Below, one piece after another: positions 8,490 through 17,915 of a stretch of DNA of 64,000 bases. The notes under the pieces were generated by a model. The model made no database searches, was not told where the DNA came from, and was given only the letters and a program-made list of their open reading frames with translations. The DNA is from Tamlana sp038148895 (lineage in GTDB: Bacteria; Bacteroidota; Bacteroidia; Flavobacteriales; Flavobacteriaceae): the NCBI GenBank assembly GCA_038148895.1, contig JBBVGQ010000001.1, one strand, 5' to 3'. How positions within the stretch are numbered: position 1 is the stretch's first letter; each line of letters starts with the position of its first letter. The position numbers were made by a program, and so were the translations under genes.

Positions 8490-9329
8490 TTATGAGGCAG
8501 CAAGAATCTCAATGAGTGCATTGCAGCCACCATTTTGTATATAATTGGTGTGGTCTTGCATGGTTTTAAATGTTGTGCCAGTAAGTTTAGAGCATAAAAC
8601 TTTAGTGCCAAATGCTTTGTAAAAGGCATCCAGTGTTTTTTTTGAATACGGGTTGCTCATTGAAGTTTTTTTGGGAACTTCTCTACACCACTTTAACGAT
8701 TTTAGCCAAATGGCAGCACCCAATGCCCCACAGGCGGCACCACTTAAACCCAAGCCACCAGCAAACCCTGCTACCATAATGGTTTCTTCGTTGCTCGCCT
8801 CCATTTTTTTGGCCACTTCGGTGGCACAACTTATACATGTTTTTGGTGGGTGGTTATCATTTGAAAGTCCTTCAATGGCAGATTGCACAGCCTCTCGTGC
8901 CCATTGTTGCGCTAAGTTAAAACAGTGTAAAAAGCGACCCGAAAAAAAATATTTGGCCATACTTAATTTGCTGGAAAAGTCGCAACGGGTAATGTCCCTA
9001 CAGTTTATCGTGTGCTCTCTTTTTGAAAAAGATGCCATTATTTTTTGCGTGGCCTTAACAGCAACATAAATGGCTTCATTTTCATTTTTGCATTTTCGAT
9101 AAGCTTCAGCGCCAACAGCCAACGAAGCTCCCCAAAGCATACCGCATTGGTGTCCTTTTTGCATGATGCCTCCTGCTAAAGCATCGGAAGCACGTTCTTC
9201 AAGGTCCTTCAGATGACCAAATTCTCTATTCAACATAAAGAACAGGGTTCGGGAGCATGTGCCTAATTTCCGAAAAACCTTCCTGCCATCTTTTGGGCCC
9301 GTTTTGTTTGTGGTAACACCAGAAGCCAT
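8490..9329 (-). CDS. C_GCAxxG_C_C family protein (putative redox-active)
   Basis: The 279-residue protein matches the C_GCAxxG_C_C pattern twice. The first copy has QCGMLWGASLAVGAEAYRKC (residues 61-80), and a second related Gly/Ala-rich helical copy is near residues 200-230 (GLSGAACGALGAAIWL). Further cysteines lie between them (CRDITRC, CISC). The family is predicted to bind a metal or use its cysteines in redox; its function is unknown. The downstream serine hydrolase gene follows after 17 bp. Length is roughly double the usual single-domain member, consistent with a tandem duplication. Confidence 0.68.
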   Translation of the reverse strand: MASGVTTNKTGPKDGRKVFRKLGTCSRTLFFMLNREFGHLKDLEERASDALAGGIMQKGHQCGMLWGASLAVGAEAYRKCKNENEAIYVAVKATQKIMASFSKREHTINCRDITRCDFSSKLSMAKYFFSGRFLHCFNLAQQWAREAVQSAIEGLSNDNHPPKTCISCATEVAKKMEASNEETIMVAGFAGGLGLSGAACGALGAAIWLKSLKWCREVPKKTSMSNPYSKKTLDAFYKAFGTKVLCSKLTGTTFKTMQDHTNYIQNGGCNALIEILAAS

Positions 9330-9425
9330 TGGAACAATCTTTTAAAAGAATCCAAAAAGATATTGAGGAATGAAGAACAATCCAATGATATTGGTCAGCT
9401 TACAGGGTGTAAGTGTAAATAGGTG

Positions 9426-9863
9426 TTATTTCAATTGATATTTTTTAATTACCAAATATTTCAATTCGGTGTCGCCCACATTGCGTATACCATGTTCCGA
9501 CCAAGAAGGACAATAAAAACTGGTGTAAGGGCCGGCTGTCTTCGTTTTGCCATCCAAATAAAATTCGGCCGAGCCTTCCAGCACAAAAAAGAACTCATCC
9601 TCAACATGTTTATGGGGTGGGTGGGTAGCTTTATGCGGTGCCACAACACTCATTTTTAGTGTACGTCCATCAAGAAATTCCTTGTCGGCAAACCAAAATT
9701 GATAGCCTACTTTGGTTTCTATGGTTTTATCCATGGAGAATTCTGAAACACAATTTTCAATCGTGAACTTTTTTTCAGGATTTTCAGCTGTTGTCTTTTC
9801 TTGAGCCGAAAGTGTGGAACACAGTACAAAAGTTAAAATCAGACTTAAAATGAAACTTTTCAT
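9426..9863 (-). CDS. Secreted cupin domain protein
   Basis: The product has 145 residues from the ATG at 9863 (two codons earlier is another ATG at 9869). A signal peptide ends near SAQ (about residue 21). A single cupin barrel carries the metal-ligand pattern HPPHKHVEDEF, about 15 residues later the Gly-rich turn, and a later histidine (WSEHGIRNV). The substrate is not predictable; cupins range from dioxygenases to sugar isomerases. It lies 11 bp downstream of a diheme cytochrome c gene, so an exported redox or oxygenase role is plausible. Confidence 0.78.
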   Translation of the reverse strand: MKSFILSLILTFVLCSTLSAQEKTTAENPEKKFTIENCVSEFSMDKTIETKVGYQFWFADKEFLDGRTLKMSVVAPHKATHPPHKHVEDEFFFVLEGSAEFYLDGKTKTAGPYTSFYCPSWSEHGIRNVGDTELKYLVIKKYQLK

Positions 9864-9874
9864 GACCAAATATT

Positions 9875-10834
9875 TTAATTATAAACAGAGCGCTCCACGT
9901 TGTTTTTAATTGGAGGTATAGTTTGAAGGTATTCATAGATGGCACCAGCCTCTTCATCCGTAAGTTGTGTATATGGAGCCATAGGGTAACGTAGCGCGTT
10001 TTCGCCTTTTTTTAGCCCATATTTTACAGCATTGATAAAGTCTTCTTTCACCCAATTTCCAATACCGGTTTCTTTATCGGACGTCAGGTTTTGGGTCAGC
10101 ATCACTCGACCTTGCTCATCCAAAGGTTTGTTGCCTCCACCAAAATAACCTTCGCTTAATGTGGGGTCCATGTAGTTGTTGGTTTTAAAATCTGCGGAAT
10201 GACATGAAAAACAATCGAGATTATGCGCCAGATATTTGCCCAATTCAACGGCATTGTTTGGGTTTGGCATTTCAATTGTTTTGTCAGGCATCGGGAAAGG
10301 TTTAAATGCCACTCGACAAAGCAGTTTGGTTAAAAAGGATGGTTGTGTTGGGGTATCTGGAACGGCGCTGGCGGTAACCATAGGGTCGTCCGACTTTAAA
10401 AATGAGATAATGGCATTGATGTCCTCATCGGCCATAGTTGGCAATTTTGCCATGTATGGCGGACTGTACTGTCCATTTTTTTTAATGCCAGTTCGTAGCA
10501 GGTAAACCAATTCGCCATCTGTCCATTCACCAATACCATATTGTTTGTCTTGGGTTATGTTTTGAGAATATATTTCGCCAAACTCTGGCGGGGCATCTAG
10601 CATTCTTTTGCCCGTTAGTTTTCGTGTTTCGGTATTCATATGGCAATTGGCACAGAGCATCATGGCTAATTTCTTTCCCCGTTCAATAGATTCGGGTGTG
10701 CTTTCCGCGTGAAAATCAACTTGTTTAACCTCGTATGAAGGAATATCTGTTAAACCAATGTAAAGGAGAAAAATGCCAACGAATCCTACTATAATGGCAA
10801 TGCCAATGCCTAAAATCTTTAAAATTTTTTTCAT
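9875..10834 (-). CDS. Membrane-anchored diheme cytochrome c
   Basis: The 319-residue protein is taken from the ATG at 10834 (MKKILKILGIGIAIIVGFVG); an upstream in-frame ATG at 10855 has no support. An N-terminal membrane anchor (about residues 5-27) precedes two class I cytochrome c domains. The heme sites are C61-A-N-C-H65 and a second CFSCH near residue 207. The domain order resembles cytochrome subunits of periplasmic alcohol or sugar dehydrogenases, but no flavin or quinoprotein partner is adjacent. It is followed at once by the cupin gene. Confidence 0.85.
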   Translation of the reverse strand: MKKILKILGIGIAIIVGFVGIFLLYIGLTDIPSYEVKQVDFHAESTPESIERGKKLAMMLCANCHMNTETRKLTGKRMLDAPPEFGEIYSQNITQDKQYGIGEWTDGELVYLLRTGIKKNGQYSPPYMAKLPTMADEDINAIISFLKSDDPMVTASAVPDTPTQPSFLTKLLCRVAFKPFPMPDKTIEMPNPNNAVELGKYLAHNLDCFSCHSADFKTNNYMDPTLSEGYFGGGNKPLDEQGRVMLTQNLTSDKETGIGNWVKEDFINAVKYGLKKGENALRYPMAPYTQLTDEEAGAIYEYLQTIPPIKNNVERSVYN

Positions 10835-10968
10835 GCTAATCGTTTTATGGGTCAAGATAGCATGGCAGGATTTCGAGGTGACTAAATGTACATTTTTAAA
10901 ATTTGAAATACAAACGGAAGATGGTTTGTGGATTTAAAATGAAACGGATTAATTCATTAGAGCTTATG

Positions 10969-11961
10969 TTAATTAACTGAATTCGGGTCATTAAATTCAA
11001 TATTCCAAATCCCTCGAACTTGTTTTTCGGTATAGCCTTTTGCCATATCGTTAGGGTAAAGTTTTAGAATTTTTTCAGCAACTTCTGGTTGAATGTCATT
11101 TACAGTTCCGTGGCACTGTAAGCACATGGCATTGGTAACAATAGGATAATAGAAATTTACTTTTCCATCGGTTTTAACTACAACAGGTTTTACATCATTG
11201 CTTTGAGCCATTTCCAGTTTAAATTGCTCAATGTATTTCAGTTCTTCACTATTGGCTTTGTTGTGTGGGTTTCTGTTTTTGTCAGACACTCGTTTAATCA
11301 TTGCATGATATACTGTAGACATGCTATCGGTCAGGGTCATGGCTTTAATATTGCAAAATTCCAGAGCTTCAAGAGTTCCTTTATTTTGTATGGTACCCAT
11401 TAAGTTTTTGCCCAATTCTTTTTGGGTTGACAGGGCGTATTCCAAACCGATGTCTTCCAAAGTTTTTTCGGTTTCAGTTTGCGTCAAACTCACTTTGCCT
11501 TGGTTGTAATTTTTAAACCCTTTCCCTTTAATATGGTCTTTAAACCATGTAGGTTCTTCAATTTGGTAATCGTACAAGTATTCGGCAATTTTTTCAACAG
11601 TACCTTCCGGAAACATCTGTTTTGGCATGACTCCAAACCTTCTTACGGCACCAAAAAGTTTGGCGTTTTCTTTGGAAGGATTGTTAGTAAATGTCGTAAC
11701 AGCATCAACAAAATCTTCTTTATTGTCATAATAGTCTAAATAACGTGCTTTTATGGCAATCATTGGAGGCGCAATTCTTCCATTACCTTCTGGTGCTTGG
11801 GCGTTATGGCAAACATTGCAATAGGTTTCCATAAGTTTTTTTCCGTGGTGTTCCGTTTGAAGCTGACTGTTGTCTTGAGCCGTAGTTTTACTTTCCGACT
11901 TTTCTTTGTTATTGCAGCTTATAAACAAGATGGCTAGAACAATAAATAGAAGCTTTTTCAT
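10969..11961 (-). CDS. Lipoprotein cytochrome c with DUF3365 (Tll0287-like) domain
   Basis: The 330-residue protein is taken from the ATG at 11961 (MKKLLFIVLAILFISC, lipobox Cys16); the longer frame to 12033 lacks a signal. The N-terminal half is a class I cytochrome c (C48-N-V-C-H52). The C-terminal half is DUF3365 with its own heme site CLQCH near residue 285. DUF3365 is a heme-binding PAS-like domain thought to sense redox or small ligands. It lies between the GH28 gene and the diheme cytochrome gene, all on the same strand. Confidence 0.85.
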   Translation of the reverse strand: MKKLLFIVLAILFISCNNKEKSESKTTAQDNSQLQTEHHGKKLMETYCNVCHNAQAPEGNGRIAPPMIAIKARYLDYYDNKEDFVDAVTTFTNNPSKENAKLFGAVRRFGVMPKQMFPEGTVEKIAEYLYDYQIEEPTWFKDHIKGKGFKNYNQGKVSLTQTETEKTLEDIGLEYALSTQKELGKNLMGTIQNKGTLEALEFCNIKAMTLTDSMSTVYHAMIKRVSDKNRNPHNKANSEELKYIEQFKLEMAQSNDVKPVVVKTDGKVNFYYPIVTNAMCLQCHGTVNDIQPEVAEKILKLYPNDMAKGYTEKQVRGIWNIEFNDPNSVN

Positions 11962-12057
11962 GGTCAAATAGATTAAACCACAAATATCTTGTAAAACAGT
12001 TAATTTGAAAGTAACATTGGTGACTTTCAACATGCTTTGCTAATAGATAATCCGTTT

Positions 12058-13596
12058 TTATTTGAAGCTGCAATCCTCAAATAAAACGTCATCAGGTTTT
12101 TGTAGGGCTGCCTTGTTTAAATCAAAAACTACCTTATTGAAAGAAATATTTTTAGCACCCAGAAGTTCGATAATTGAATCGGGTGTCTTTATATTGGCGT
12201 TTTTAATGTTCACGTTTTCAGCATCATGTATTATTACCAAGTTATAGCATGTAGCATTTACATTATCAATGGTTAAATTTGTCAATGGCGATTCGGGTAT
12301 ACCATAAACCTTTAAAAAGTGTGTGCCGTTCTCAACAATGATGTTGCTAATGGAAATATCACGATAAAAAGGCGTAAGTGCATTAACCTCTCGAACAGGT
12401 AAACGTTCGGCCAATTCGCCAACATAAGCTGGAGTGCCAAGCATGTCCCATTTTATGCAGGTAGCTTCAAGGTTCATTCTTATTCTATCGTAATACAAAT
12501 GTTCGCCACCACCACCACGGGGTCTGCGGGTTTTAAACCGAATACCAACCACAGTGCCTTCAAACACGCAATCGTGCACATATAAATTCCTGATTGTACC
12601 GGCCGTTTCGCTTCCGCAGGTGATGCCGCCGTGTCCTTTTTGTGCCAGACAGTAACGCACTACCACATTTTCGGTTGATTTGTTCACTTTTAGTCCGTCT
12701 TCGCCACGACCCGATTTCATGGTGAAACAATCGTCACCTGTGTTTAGCGTACAATATTCAATCAATACATTTTTTGAAGATTCAACATCAATACCATCGC
12801 CACGTGGAATGCCATACGAATTCACATAAACTCCGCGAATAATCACATGGTCACAGTAGGTGGGTACAATGTTCCAAAAGGCCGTATTTTCCAGTGAAAC
12901 ACCTTCTATGTACACATTTTTACAATTGATGGGTGAAATAAATTTTGGAGGAAAAATCCAATCTTCTTGTGATCCATTGTGAATGCGTTCCTCGGCAGTT
13001 TTTGATAAATCAACCAAAGTTTCAATGGGCTGGGTGTACGCCCGTTCTTTGATTTCGCCACCAAACGGACCAATAAGTTTACCTTTCCCAGTAATGGCAA
13101 TATTTTCTTGATTGTTGGCATAAATACATGCACCCAGGGACATCACCTCTATACTTTCCACGCGATTAAAAACGGCAGGCTGATAATCTTTTACATTGGT
13201 GCTAAAATGCACAACCGCCCCCTCTTCAACATGTAAGTTTACGTTGCTTTTTAAAATGATGCGCCCCGTTTTCCAGTCGCCCTTTGGGATAATGACCGTA
13301 CCACCGCCAGCAGTTGAAAGTTGGTCAATGGCGTTTTGAATTGCTGCGGTGGCCATTTCTGAAGAACTGCCTAATTCATCTAAAATATTAATTTGTCTTT
13401 TTGGGAATTTTGGCTTTTCAAAAACCGGCATGTTAAAAGGCGCAGAAACTTTGGCAATGGTATCGGGCAATACCAAATGACCCACTTGTTCTTTGGTTGG
13501 AATGGTTTCCAATTGGCTAAAATCGGGGCCGATTTTAGTTTTTTCTTGACAGCTTAAAACAAATAAAATTGAAAAAAGGCTTAGAAATAGTCTCAT
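12058..13596 (-). CDS. Glycoside hydrolase family 28 (polygalacturonase-like) lipoprotein
   Basis: The 512-residue right-handed beta-helix enzyme has a lipobox (VLSC, about residue 16). An N-terminal pectate-lyase-like part (ILDELGSSSEMATAAIQNAI, GGGTVIIPKGDW) leads into GH28 motifs: N285-T-G-D288-D289-C, then GHGGITCGSE and IRFKTRRPRGGGG. The two Asp residues and the following His match catalytic positions of polygalacturonases, which hydrolyse alpha-1,4-galacturonan or related uronides. Lipidation suggests action at the cell surface or in the periplasm. No SusC/D pair is nearby, so it is not in a classic polysaccharide utilisation locus. Confidence 0.88.
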   Translation of the reverse strand: MRLFLSLFSILFVLSCQEKTKIGPDFSQLETIPTKEQVGHLVLPDTIAKVSAPFNMPVFEKPKFPKRQINILDELGSSSEMATAAIQNAIDQLSTAGGGTVIIPKGDWKTGRIILKSNVNLHVEEGAVVHFSTNVKDYQPAVFNRVESIEVMSLGACIYANNQENIAITGKGKLIGPFGGEIKERAYTQPIETLVDLSKTAEERIHNGSQEDWIFPPKFISPINCKNVYIEGVSLENTAFWNIVPTYCDHVIIRGVYVNSYGIPRGDGIDVESSKNVLIEYCTLNTGDDCFTMKSGRGEDGLKVNKSTENVVVRYCLAQKGHGGITCGSETAGTIRNLYVHDCVFEGTVVGIRFKTRRPRGGGGEHLYYDRIRMNLEATCIKWDMLGTPAYVGELAERLPVREVNALTPFYRDISISNIIVENGTHFLKVYGIPESPLTNLTIDNVNATCYNLVIIHDAENVNIKNANIKTPDSIIELLGAKNISFNKVVFDLNKAALQKPDDVLFEDCSFK

Positions 13597-13732
13597 TTTG
13601 AAAAGGAAAAGTTTACTATACGTAAAAATAGGGTTTTATTGAAAATAGAACCATTTGATTTGTTCAACGGTTTATTTTGTAAGAATGAATGATGCGGAAT
13701 ATTTGATTCAAATTATAAAGAGGATTCCATCC

Positions 13733-13752
13733 CCTGCCCGCCGGCAGGCGGG
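13733..13752. repeat. GC-rich inverted repeat with two rival hairpins
   Basis: In otherwise AT-rich DNA, CCTGCC-CGCC-GGCAGG (13733-13748) and CCCGCC-GGCA-GGCGGG (13737-13752) are two perfect overlapping stem-loops, of which only one can form at a time. It lies in the gap between GH28 and a methyltransferase gene. Similar short GC-rich palindromes are scattered through flavobacterial genomes (recollection). Confidence 0.6.
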
Positions 13753-13774
13753 TTTGCATAAATGACAAAAACAA

Positions 13775-14434
13775 TCAAAACATTTTATATAATGTCGTAA
13801 CTATTCGCCCTTTGTTGTCGTCCAAAATATACTCACAAAGATGTTTTTCTTCTTTAACTTTTAAATTGAAAGGTTCTTCCGAAAGATTTACACCGCTATT
13901 TTTCTTTGTTCTATTGCCCTGCCCAGAAATAATGTCTTTATTGGGCGTAAAATCACCCCATGGTATATGTTCAGTGAGGATGAGGTATTTGTAATCTGAA
14001 AGTTTTTTTGTGATGTCCTGTATTTCAGTGTTGGATAAATGTTGCAACACCTGGCGCAGAATAACGCAATCGGCTTTTGGAAGCTGGTCTTTGGCAATAT
14101 CCAAACAGAGAAACTCTAAGTTATGTGCTTTGAATAAAGTTTTATTTCGGTTGATGAGCTTTTCAACAATGTCTGCAGCGATATATTTTTTGGCATGTCT
14201 TACTAGATATTGACCAATATTAAAATCACCACAACCTAAATCACAAACAGTCAAAGGCTGTTTAAAAGATTTCAAAAATTTGGTAACGGCTTCTAAAAAA
14301 GGATTTATAATTTCAGGATTATGAGAACCTTCTCCAGAGTAAAAATCAAAATTTTGTCCGCCCCAAAGACGCTTCTCATAAATTTGATTCATGACATCTT
14401 TGGTTGGCCAAGGCTTTTTAGTTTTATTGGTCAC
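13775..14434 (-). CDS. Class I SAM-dependent methyltransferase
   Basis: The 219-residue protein has the Rossmann-type SAM-binding motif I VCDLGCGDFNIGQYL (near residues 62-76) and a second acidic position (IAADIVEKLI). An N-terminal segment has RLWGGQNFDFYSGEGSH, and motif IV is DCVILRQVLQHLS. Substrate is unknown; small-molecule methylation is the default reading. The gene abuts the RNA methyltransferase gene 7 bp upstream on the same strand, so the two are probably co-transcribed. Confidence 0.82.
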   Translation of the reverse strand: MTNKTKKPWPTKDVMNQIYEKRLWGGQNFDFYSGEGSHNPEIINPFLEAVTKFLKSFKQPLTVCDLGCGDFNIGQYLVRHAKKYIAADIVEKLINRNKTLFKAHNLEFLCLDIAKDQLPKADCVILRQVLQHLSNTEIQDITKKLSDYKYLILTEHIPWGDFTPNKDIISGQGNRTKKNSGVNLSEEPFNLKVKEEKHLCEYILDDNKGRIVTTLYKMF

Positions 14435-14441
14435 TGCTTTA

Positions 14442-14975
14442 TTAAAGTGATTTTAACTTACTAAAAACATCCCAAACCACAACACCGCAACTTACCGAAA
14501 TATTTAAGGAATGCTTGGTGCCAAATTGGGGAATTTCAATCACCATATCGCTTGCTGAAACCACATTTTGCGTCACGCCTTTTACCTCGTTGCCAAATAC
14601 TAAGGCATATTTGGTATTAGGTTCAACGTTAAAATCATTAAGCATTACCGCATTTTCTGCTTGCTCTATAGAGCAGACTTTTACACCTTCGGCTTTTAAT
14701 TTCTCAACAAGTTCGAGCGTGTTTTCAACATATTCCCAGTCAACCGTATCGGTGCTACCCAAAGCTGTTTTATGAATGTCTTTATGTGGTGGTGTTGCTG
14801 TTATGCCACAGAGATAAATTTTTTCAATTAAAAAAGCGTCACTGGTTCTAAAGACTGAACCGATATTGTTCAAACTTCTGATATTATCAAGAATGATAAT
14901 TATGGGTGTTTTTTCAGCTTCTTTAAAATCATCAACACTCAATCGCTCCAGTTCGCTGTTTTTTAATTTTCGCAT
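14442..14975 (-). CDS. TrmH/SpoU family RNA 2'-O-methyltransferase
   Basis: The 177-residue protein has the three SPOUT motifs. Motif 1 is LDNIRSLNNIGSVFRTSDAF, motif 2 is ALVFGNEVKGV, and motif 3 is IPQFGTKHSLNISVSCGVV. The knotted fold binds SAM and methylates a ribose in tRNA or rRNA. It is short and has no N-terminal substrate-binding domain, as in TrmL/TrmH-like members. Which nucleotide it modifies cannot be decided. It is divergent from mutS, with 129 bp between the starts. Confidence 0.87.
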   Translation of the reverse strand: MRKLKNSELERLSVDDFKEAEKTPIIIILDNIRSLNNIGSVFRTSDAFLIEKIYLCGITATPPHKDIHKTALGSTDTVDWEYVENTLELVEKLKAEGVKVCSIEQAENAVMLNDFNVEPNTKYALVFGNEVKGVTQNVVSASDMVIEIPQFGTKHSLNISVSCGVVVWDVFSKLKSL

Positions 14976-15104
14976 GGTTTTATTGTTGAAATCTTGTTTT
15001 AATTGTAGATAACTTGTGGTTGGCCAACTTCAAAAAACATGAAATTAGTAGTACATTGCATGCTACAATTTTGTCAAAAATAACATTTAAAAACCACTTT
15101 ACCA

Positions 15105-17717
15105 TTGGCTAAAATAGCAAAAAAAGAAACGCCGTTAATGAAACAATACAACGCTATAAAGGCGAAGTATCCTGATGCTTTGTTGTTGTTTCGTGTGGGT
15201 GATTTTTACGAAACTTTTGGTGAGGATGCGGTTAGGGCCGCTGGTATTTTGGGTATTATTTTAACCAAGCGAGGTGCGGGAAGTGAAAGTGAAACCGAAT
15301 TGGCCGGATTTCCACACCATTCGTTAAATACCTATTTGCCCAAGTTGGTGAAAGCGGGTGAACGTGTTGCCATTTGTGACCAACTGGAAGATCCTAAACA
15401 AACCAAGACCATTGTTAAACGTGGTGTTACAGAATTGGTTACTCCTGGGGTGGCATTAAATGATGAGGTGTTGGTTTCAAAATCGAACAACTTTTTATGT
15501 TCGGTGTATTTTGATAAAAAATATATTGGCATTTCATTTTTGGATATTTCTACGGGTGAGTTTTTAACCTCCCAAGGCAATGCGGAGTACATAGATAAAT
15601 TGCTTCAAAATTTCAACCCAAGTGAGGTGTTGGTTTCCAAACAAAAGCGAAGCCAATTTAAAGACACTTTTGGCGACGATTTCCACACATTTTACATTGA
15701 GGATTGGGTGTATCAAACCGATTATGCTTATGAAACCCTAATCAAACATTTCAATACTAAGACACTTAAGGGTTTTGGTATTGAAGATTTATATGAAGGT
15801 ATTATTGCCTCTGGCTCCATCCTGCATTATTTAGGAGAAACCCAACACCATAAGCTACAACACATCACGTCCATTTCCAGAATTGCAGAAGACGATTATG
15901 TGTGGATGGATAAGTTCACGATAAGGAATTTAGAGCTTTATAACTCCACAAATAACAATGCAGTAACACTTTTAAATATCATCGATAAAACCATATCGCC
16001 TATGGGTGGAAGGTTGTTAAAACGTTGGTTGGCATTGCCTTTAAAGAGTATTGATAAAATAAAACAGCGCCATGATGTGGTGAGTTTTTTGACCAAGGAA
16101 AATTCAGTACTTCAGAAAATACAAAACCACATCAAGCATATTGGTGATTTAGAGCGATTAATATCAAAAACCGCAACGGGTAAGGTTAATCCGCGCGAGG
16201 TTATTCAGCTTAAAAATTCTTTGGAGGCCATTGTTCCCATAAAATCGTTAGCGTCCAATTGCGATAACGAATCGTTAAAAATCATCGGTGATACTCTGCA
16301 AAGTTGTGAGGTGCTTCGCGAAAAAATAAAACAGACCTTAAATGAAGATGCTCCGGTTAATGTTTTAAAAGGTAATACGATTGCTATTGGTTTTTCTTCG
16401 GAATTGGATGAACTTAGAAATTTGTCTAAATCAGGAAAAAACTATCTGGATGATATGCTAGAGCGTGAAACAGAGCGTACAGGAATCACCTCTCTGAAAA
16501 TAGCATCAAACAACGTTTTTGGGTATTATATTGAAGTTAGAAATACACATAAAGATAAAGTTCCTGCAGATTGGATTCGCAAGCAAACTTTGGTAAGTGC
16601 CGAGCGTTACATCACAGAAGAACTCAAAGAATATGAAGCAAAAATTTTAGGAGCCGAAGAACGTATTTTAGCGATTGAACAACAATTGTTTGCCGATTTG
16701 GTTTCTTGGATGAACCAGTACATCAAAGCAGTACAGCAAAATGCTTATTTAGTAGGGCAATTGGACTGTTTATGTGGATTTGCGCAATTGGCAAAAGACA
16801 ATAATTATGTGTATCCAACAATCGACGAATCATACGGTTTGGACATTAAAGACGGTCGCCACCCGGTGATTGAAAAGCAATTACCCCTAGGTGAAGCCTA
16901 CATTGCCAATGATGTGTTTTTAGATAGAACTACTCAGCAAATTATCATGATTACTGGGCCAAATATGTCGGGTAAATCGGCCATTTTGCGTCAAACGGCT
17001 TTAATCGTATTGTTGGCTCAAATTGGAAGTTTTGTGCCAGCCGAGTCTGCCCGAATTGGTTTGGTTGATAAGATTTTCACTAGAGTAGGAGCGAGCGATA
17101 ATATCTCTATGGGTGAATCGACCTTTATGGTTGAAATGAATGAAACGGCATCCATTCTTAACAATATTTCAAACAGAAGCTTGGTGTTGTTGGACGAAAT
17201 TGGTCGTGGAACGAGCACCTATGATGGTATTTCCATAGCTTGGGCCATTAGCGAATATTTGCATGAACATCCTTCAAAGCCAAAAACGCTTTTTGCGACA
17301 CATTATCACGAACTGAATGAAATGACCGAAACGTTTGATCGTATTAAAAACTACAATGTTTCTGTCAAAGAATTAAAGGACAATGTGCTTTTCTTGAGAA
17401 AATTGGTTGAAGGTGGTAGCCAACATAGTTTTGGTATTCACGTGGCAAAAATGGCGGGAATGCCGCAGCAGGTTTTACATCGTGCCAATAAAATTCTGAA
17501 AAAATTAGAGAAGTCGCATTCCAGCGAAGAGCTCACCGATAAGGTGAAGTCCATAAACCATGATTTGCAATTAAGCTTTTTTAATTTGGATGATCCTCTA
17601 CTGGAAAATATAAAGGACGAGATACTTCATACCGATATAGACACGTTAACTCCAGTCGAAGCACTGATGAAATTGAATGAGATTAAGCGCATGTTAGTCA
17701 AGAAAAAACAGGCCTGA
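15105..17717 (+). CDS. mutS: DNA mismatch repair protein MutS
   Basis: The 870-residue protein starts at a TTG codon (15105) giving MAKIAKKETPLMKQYN, which matches the family start; the first ATG would cut 11 residues. The mismatch-reading Phe-x-Glu is F34-Y-E36 (GDFYETFGEDA). The ATPase has Walker A GPNMSGKS at 618-625, Walker B LVLLDEIGRGTST near 700 and ATHYHEL. It binds mismatches and starts repair with MutL. The C-terminal helical tail is present and length is normal. It is followed by two tRNA genes with their own promoter. Confidence 0.96.
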   Translation: MAKIAKKETPLMKQYNAIKAKYPDALLLFRVGDFYETFGEDAVRAAGILGIILTKRGAGSESETELAGFPHHSLNTYLPKLVKAGERVAICDQLEDPKQTKTIVKRGVTELVTPGVALNDEVLVSKSNNFLCSVYFDKKYIGISFLDISTGEFLTSQGNAEYIDKLLQNFNPSEVLVSKQKRSQFKDTFGDDFHTFYIEDWVYQTDYAYETLIKHFNTKTLKGFGIEDLYEGIIASGSILHYLGETQHHKLQHITSISRIAEDDYVWMDKFTIRNLELYNSTNNNAVTLLNIIDKTISPMGGRLLKRWLALPLKSIDKIKQRHDVVSFLTKENSVLQKIQNHIKHIGDLERLISKTATGKVNPREVIQLKNSLEAIVPIKSLASNCDNESLKIIGDTLQSCEVLREKIKQTLNEDAPVNVLKGNTIAIGFSSELDELRNLSKSGKNYLDDMLERETERTGITSLKIASNNVFGYYIEVRNTHKDKVPADWIRKQTLVSAERYITEELKEYEAKILGAEERILAIEQQLFADLVSWMNQYIKAVQQNAYLVGQLDCLCGFAQLAKDNNYVYPTIDESYGLDIKDGRHPVIEKQLPLGEAYIANDVFLDRTTQQIIMITGPNMSGKSAILRQTALIVLLAQIGSFVPAESARIGLVDKIFTRVGASDNISMGESTFMVEMNETASILNNISNRSLVLLDEIGRGTSTYDGISIAWAISEYLHEHPSKPKTLFATHYHELNEMTETFDRIKNYNVSVKELKDNVLFLRKLVEGGSQHSFGIHVAKMAGMPQQVLHRANKILKKLEKSHSSEELTDKVKSINHDLQLSFFNLDDPLLENIKDEILHTDIDTLTPVEALMKLNEIKRMLVKKKQA

Positions 17718-17746
17718 AATAAATTTCATTTATTTTAGTAAAAGGC

Positions 17747-17776
17747 TTTGCATTTCCTAGAAATATTTTAAATTTG
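17747..17776 (+). promoter_or_regulatory. Bacteroidota-type promoter for the tRNA genes
   Basis: TTTG (17747-17750) and TAAATTTG (17769-17776), separated by 18 bp, match the -33/-7 consensus TTTG...TAnnTTTG. Transcription would begin about 30 nt upstream of tRNA-Gly. Confidence 0.7.
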
Positions 17777-17814
17777 CATCCGCAATCGGCAGATTGTAGG
17801 TTCTTATACATATT

Positions 17815-17886
17815 GCGAAAGTAGCTCAGGGGTAGAGCATCACCTTGCCAAGGTGAGGGTCGCGGGTTCAAATCCCGTCTTTCGCT
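17815..17886 (+). tRNA. tRNA-Gly (GCC)
   Basis: The acceptor GCGAAAG pairs with CTTTCGC (17879-17885), with discriminator T at 17886. The D-arm has AGCTCAGGGGTAGAGC. The anticodon stem CACCT/AGGTG holds loop TTGCCAA, so the anticodon is GCC. The T-arm is CGGGTTCAAATCCCG. The 3' CCA is not encoded. Confidence 0.97.
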
Positions 17887-17915
17887 CAGAAAATTTCGAA
17901 AATACCAATTAAGTT

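Noticed and set aside
13612..13626. TTTAC...GTAAA dyad upstream of GH28
   Set aside because: Short, AT-rich, and likely to occur by chance.
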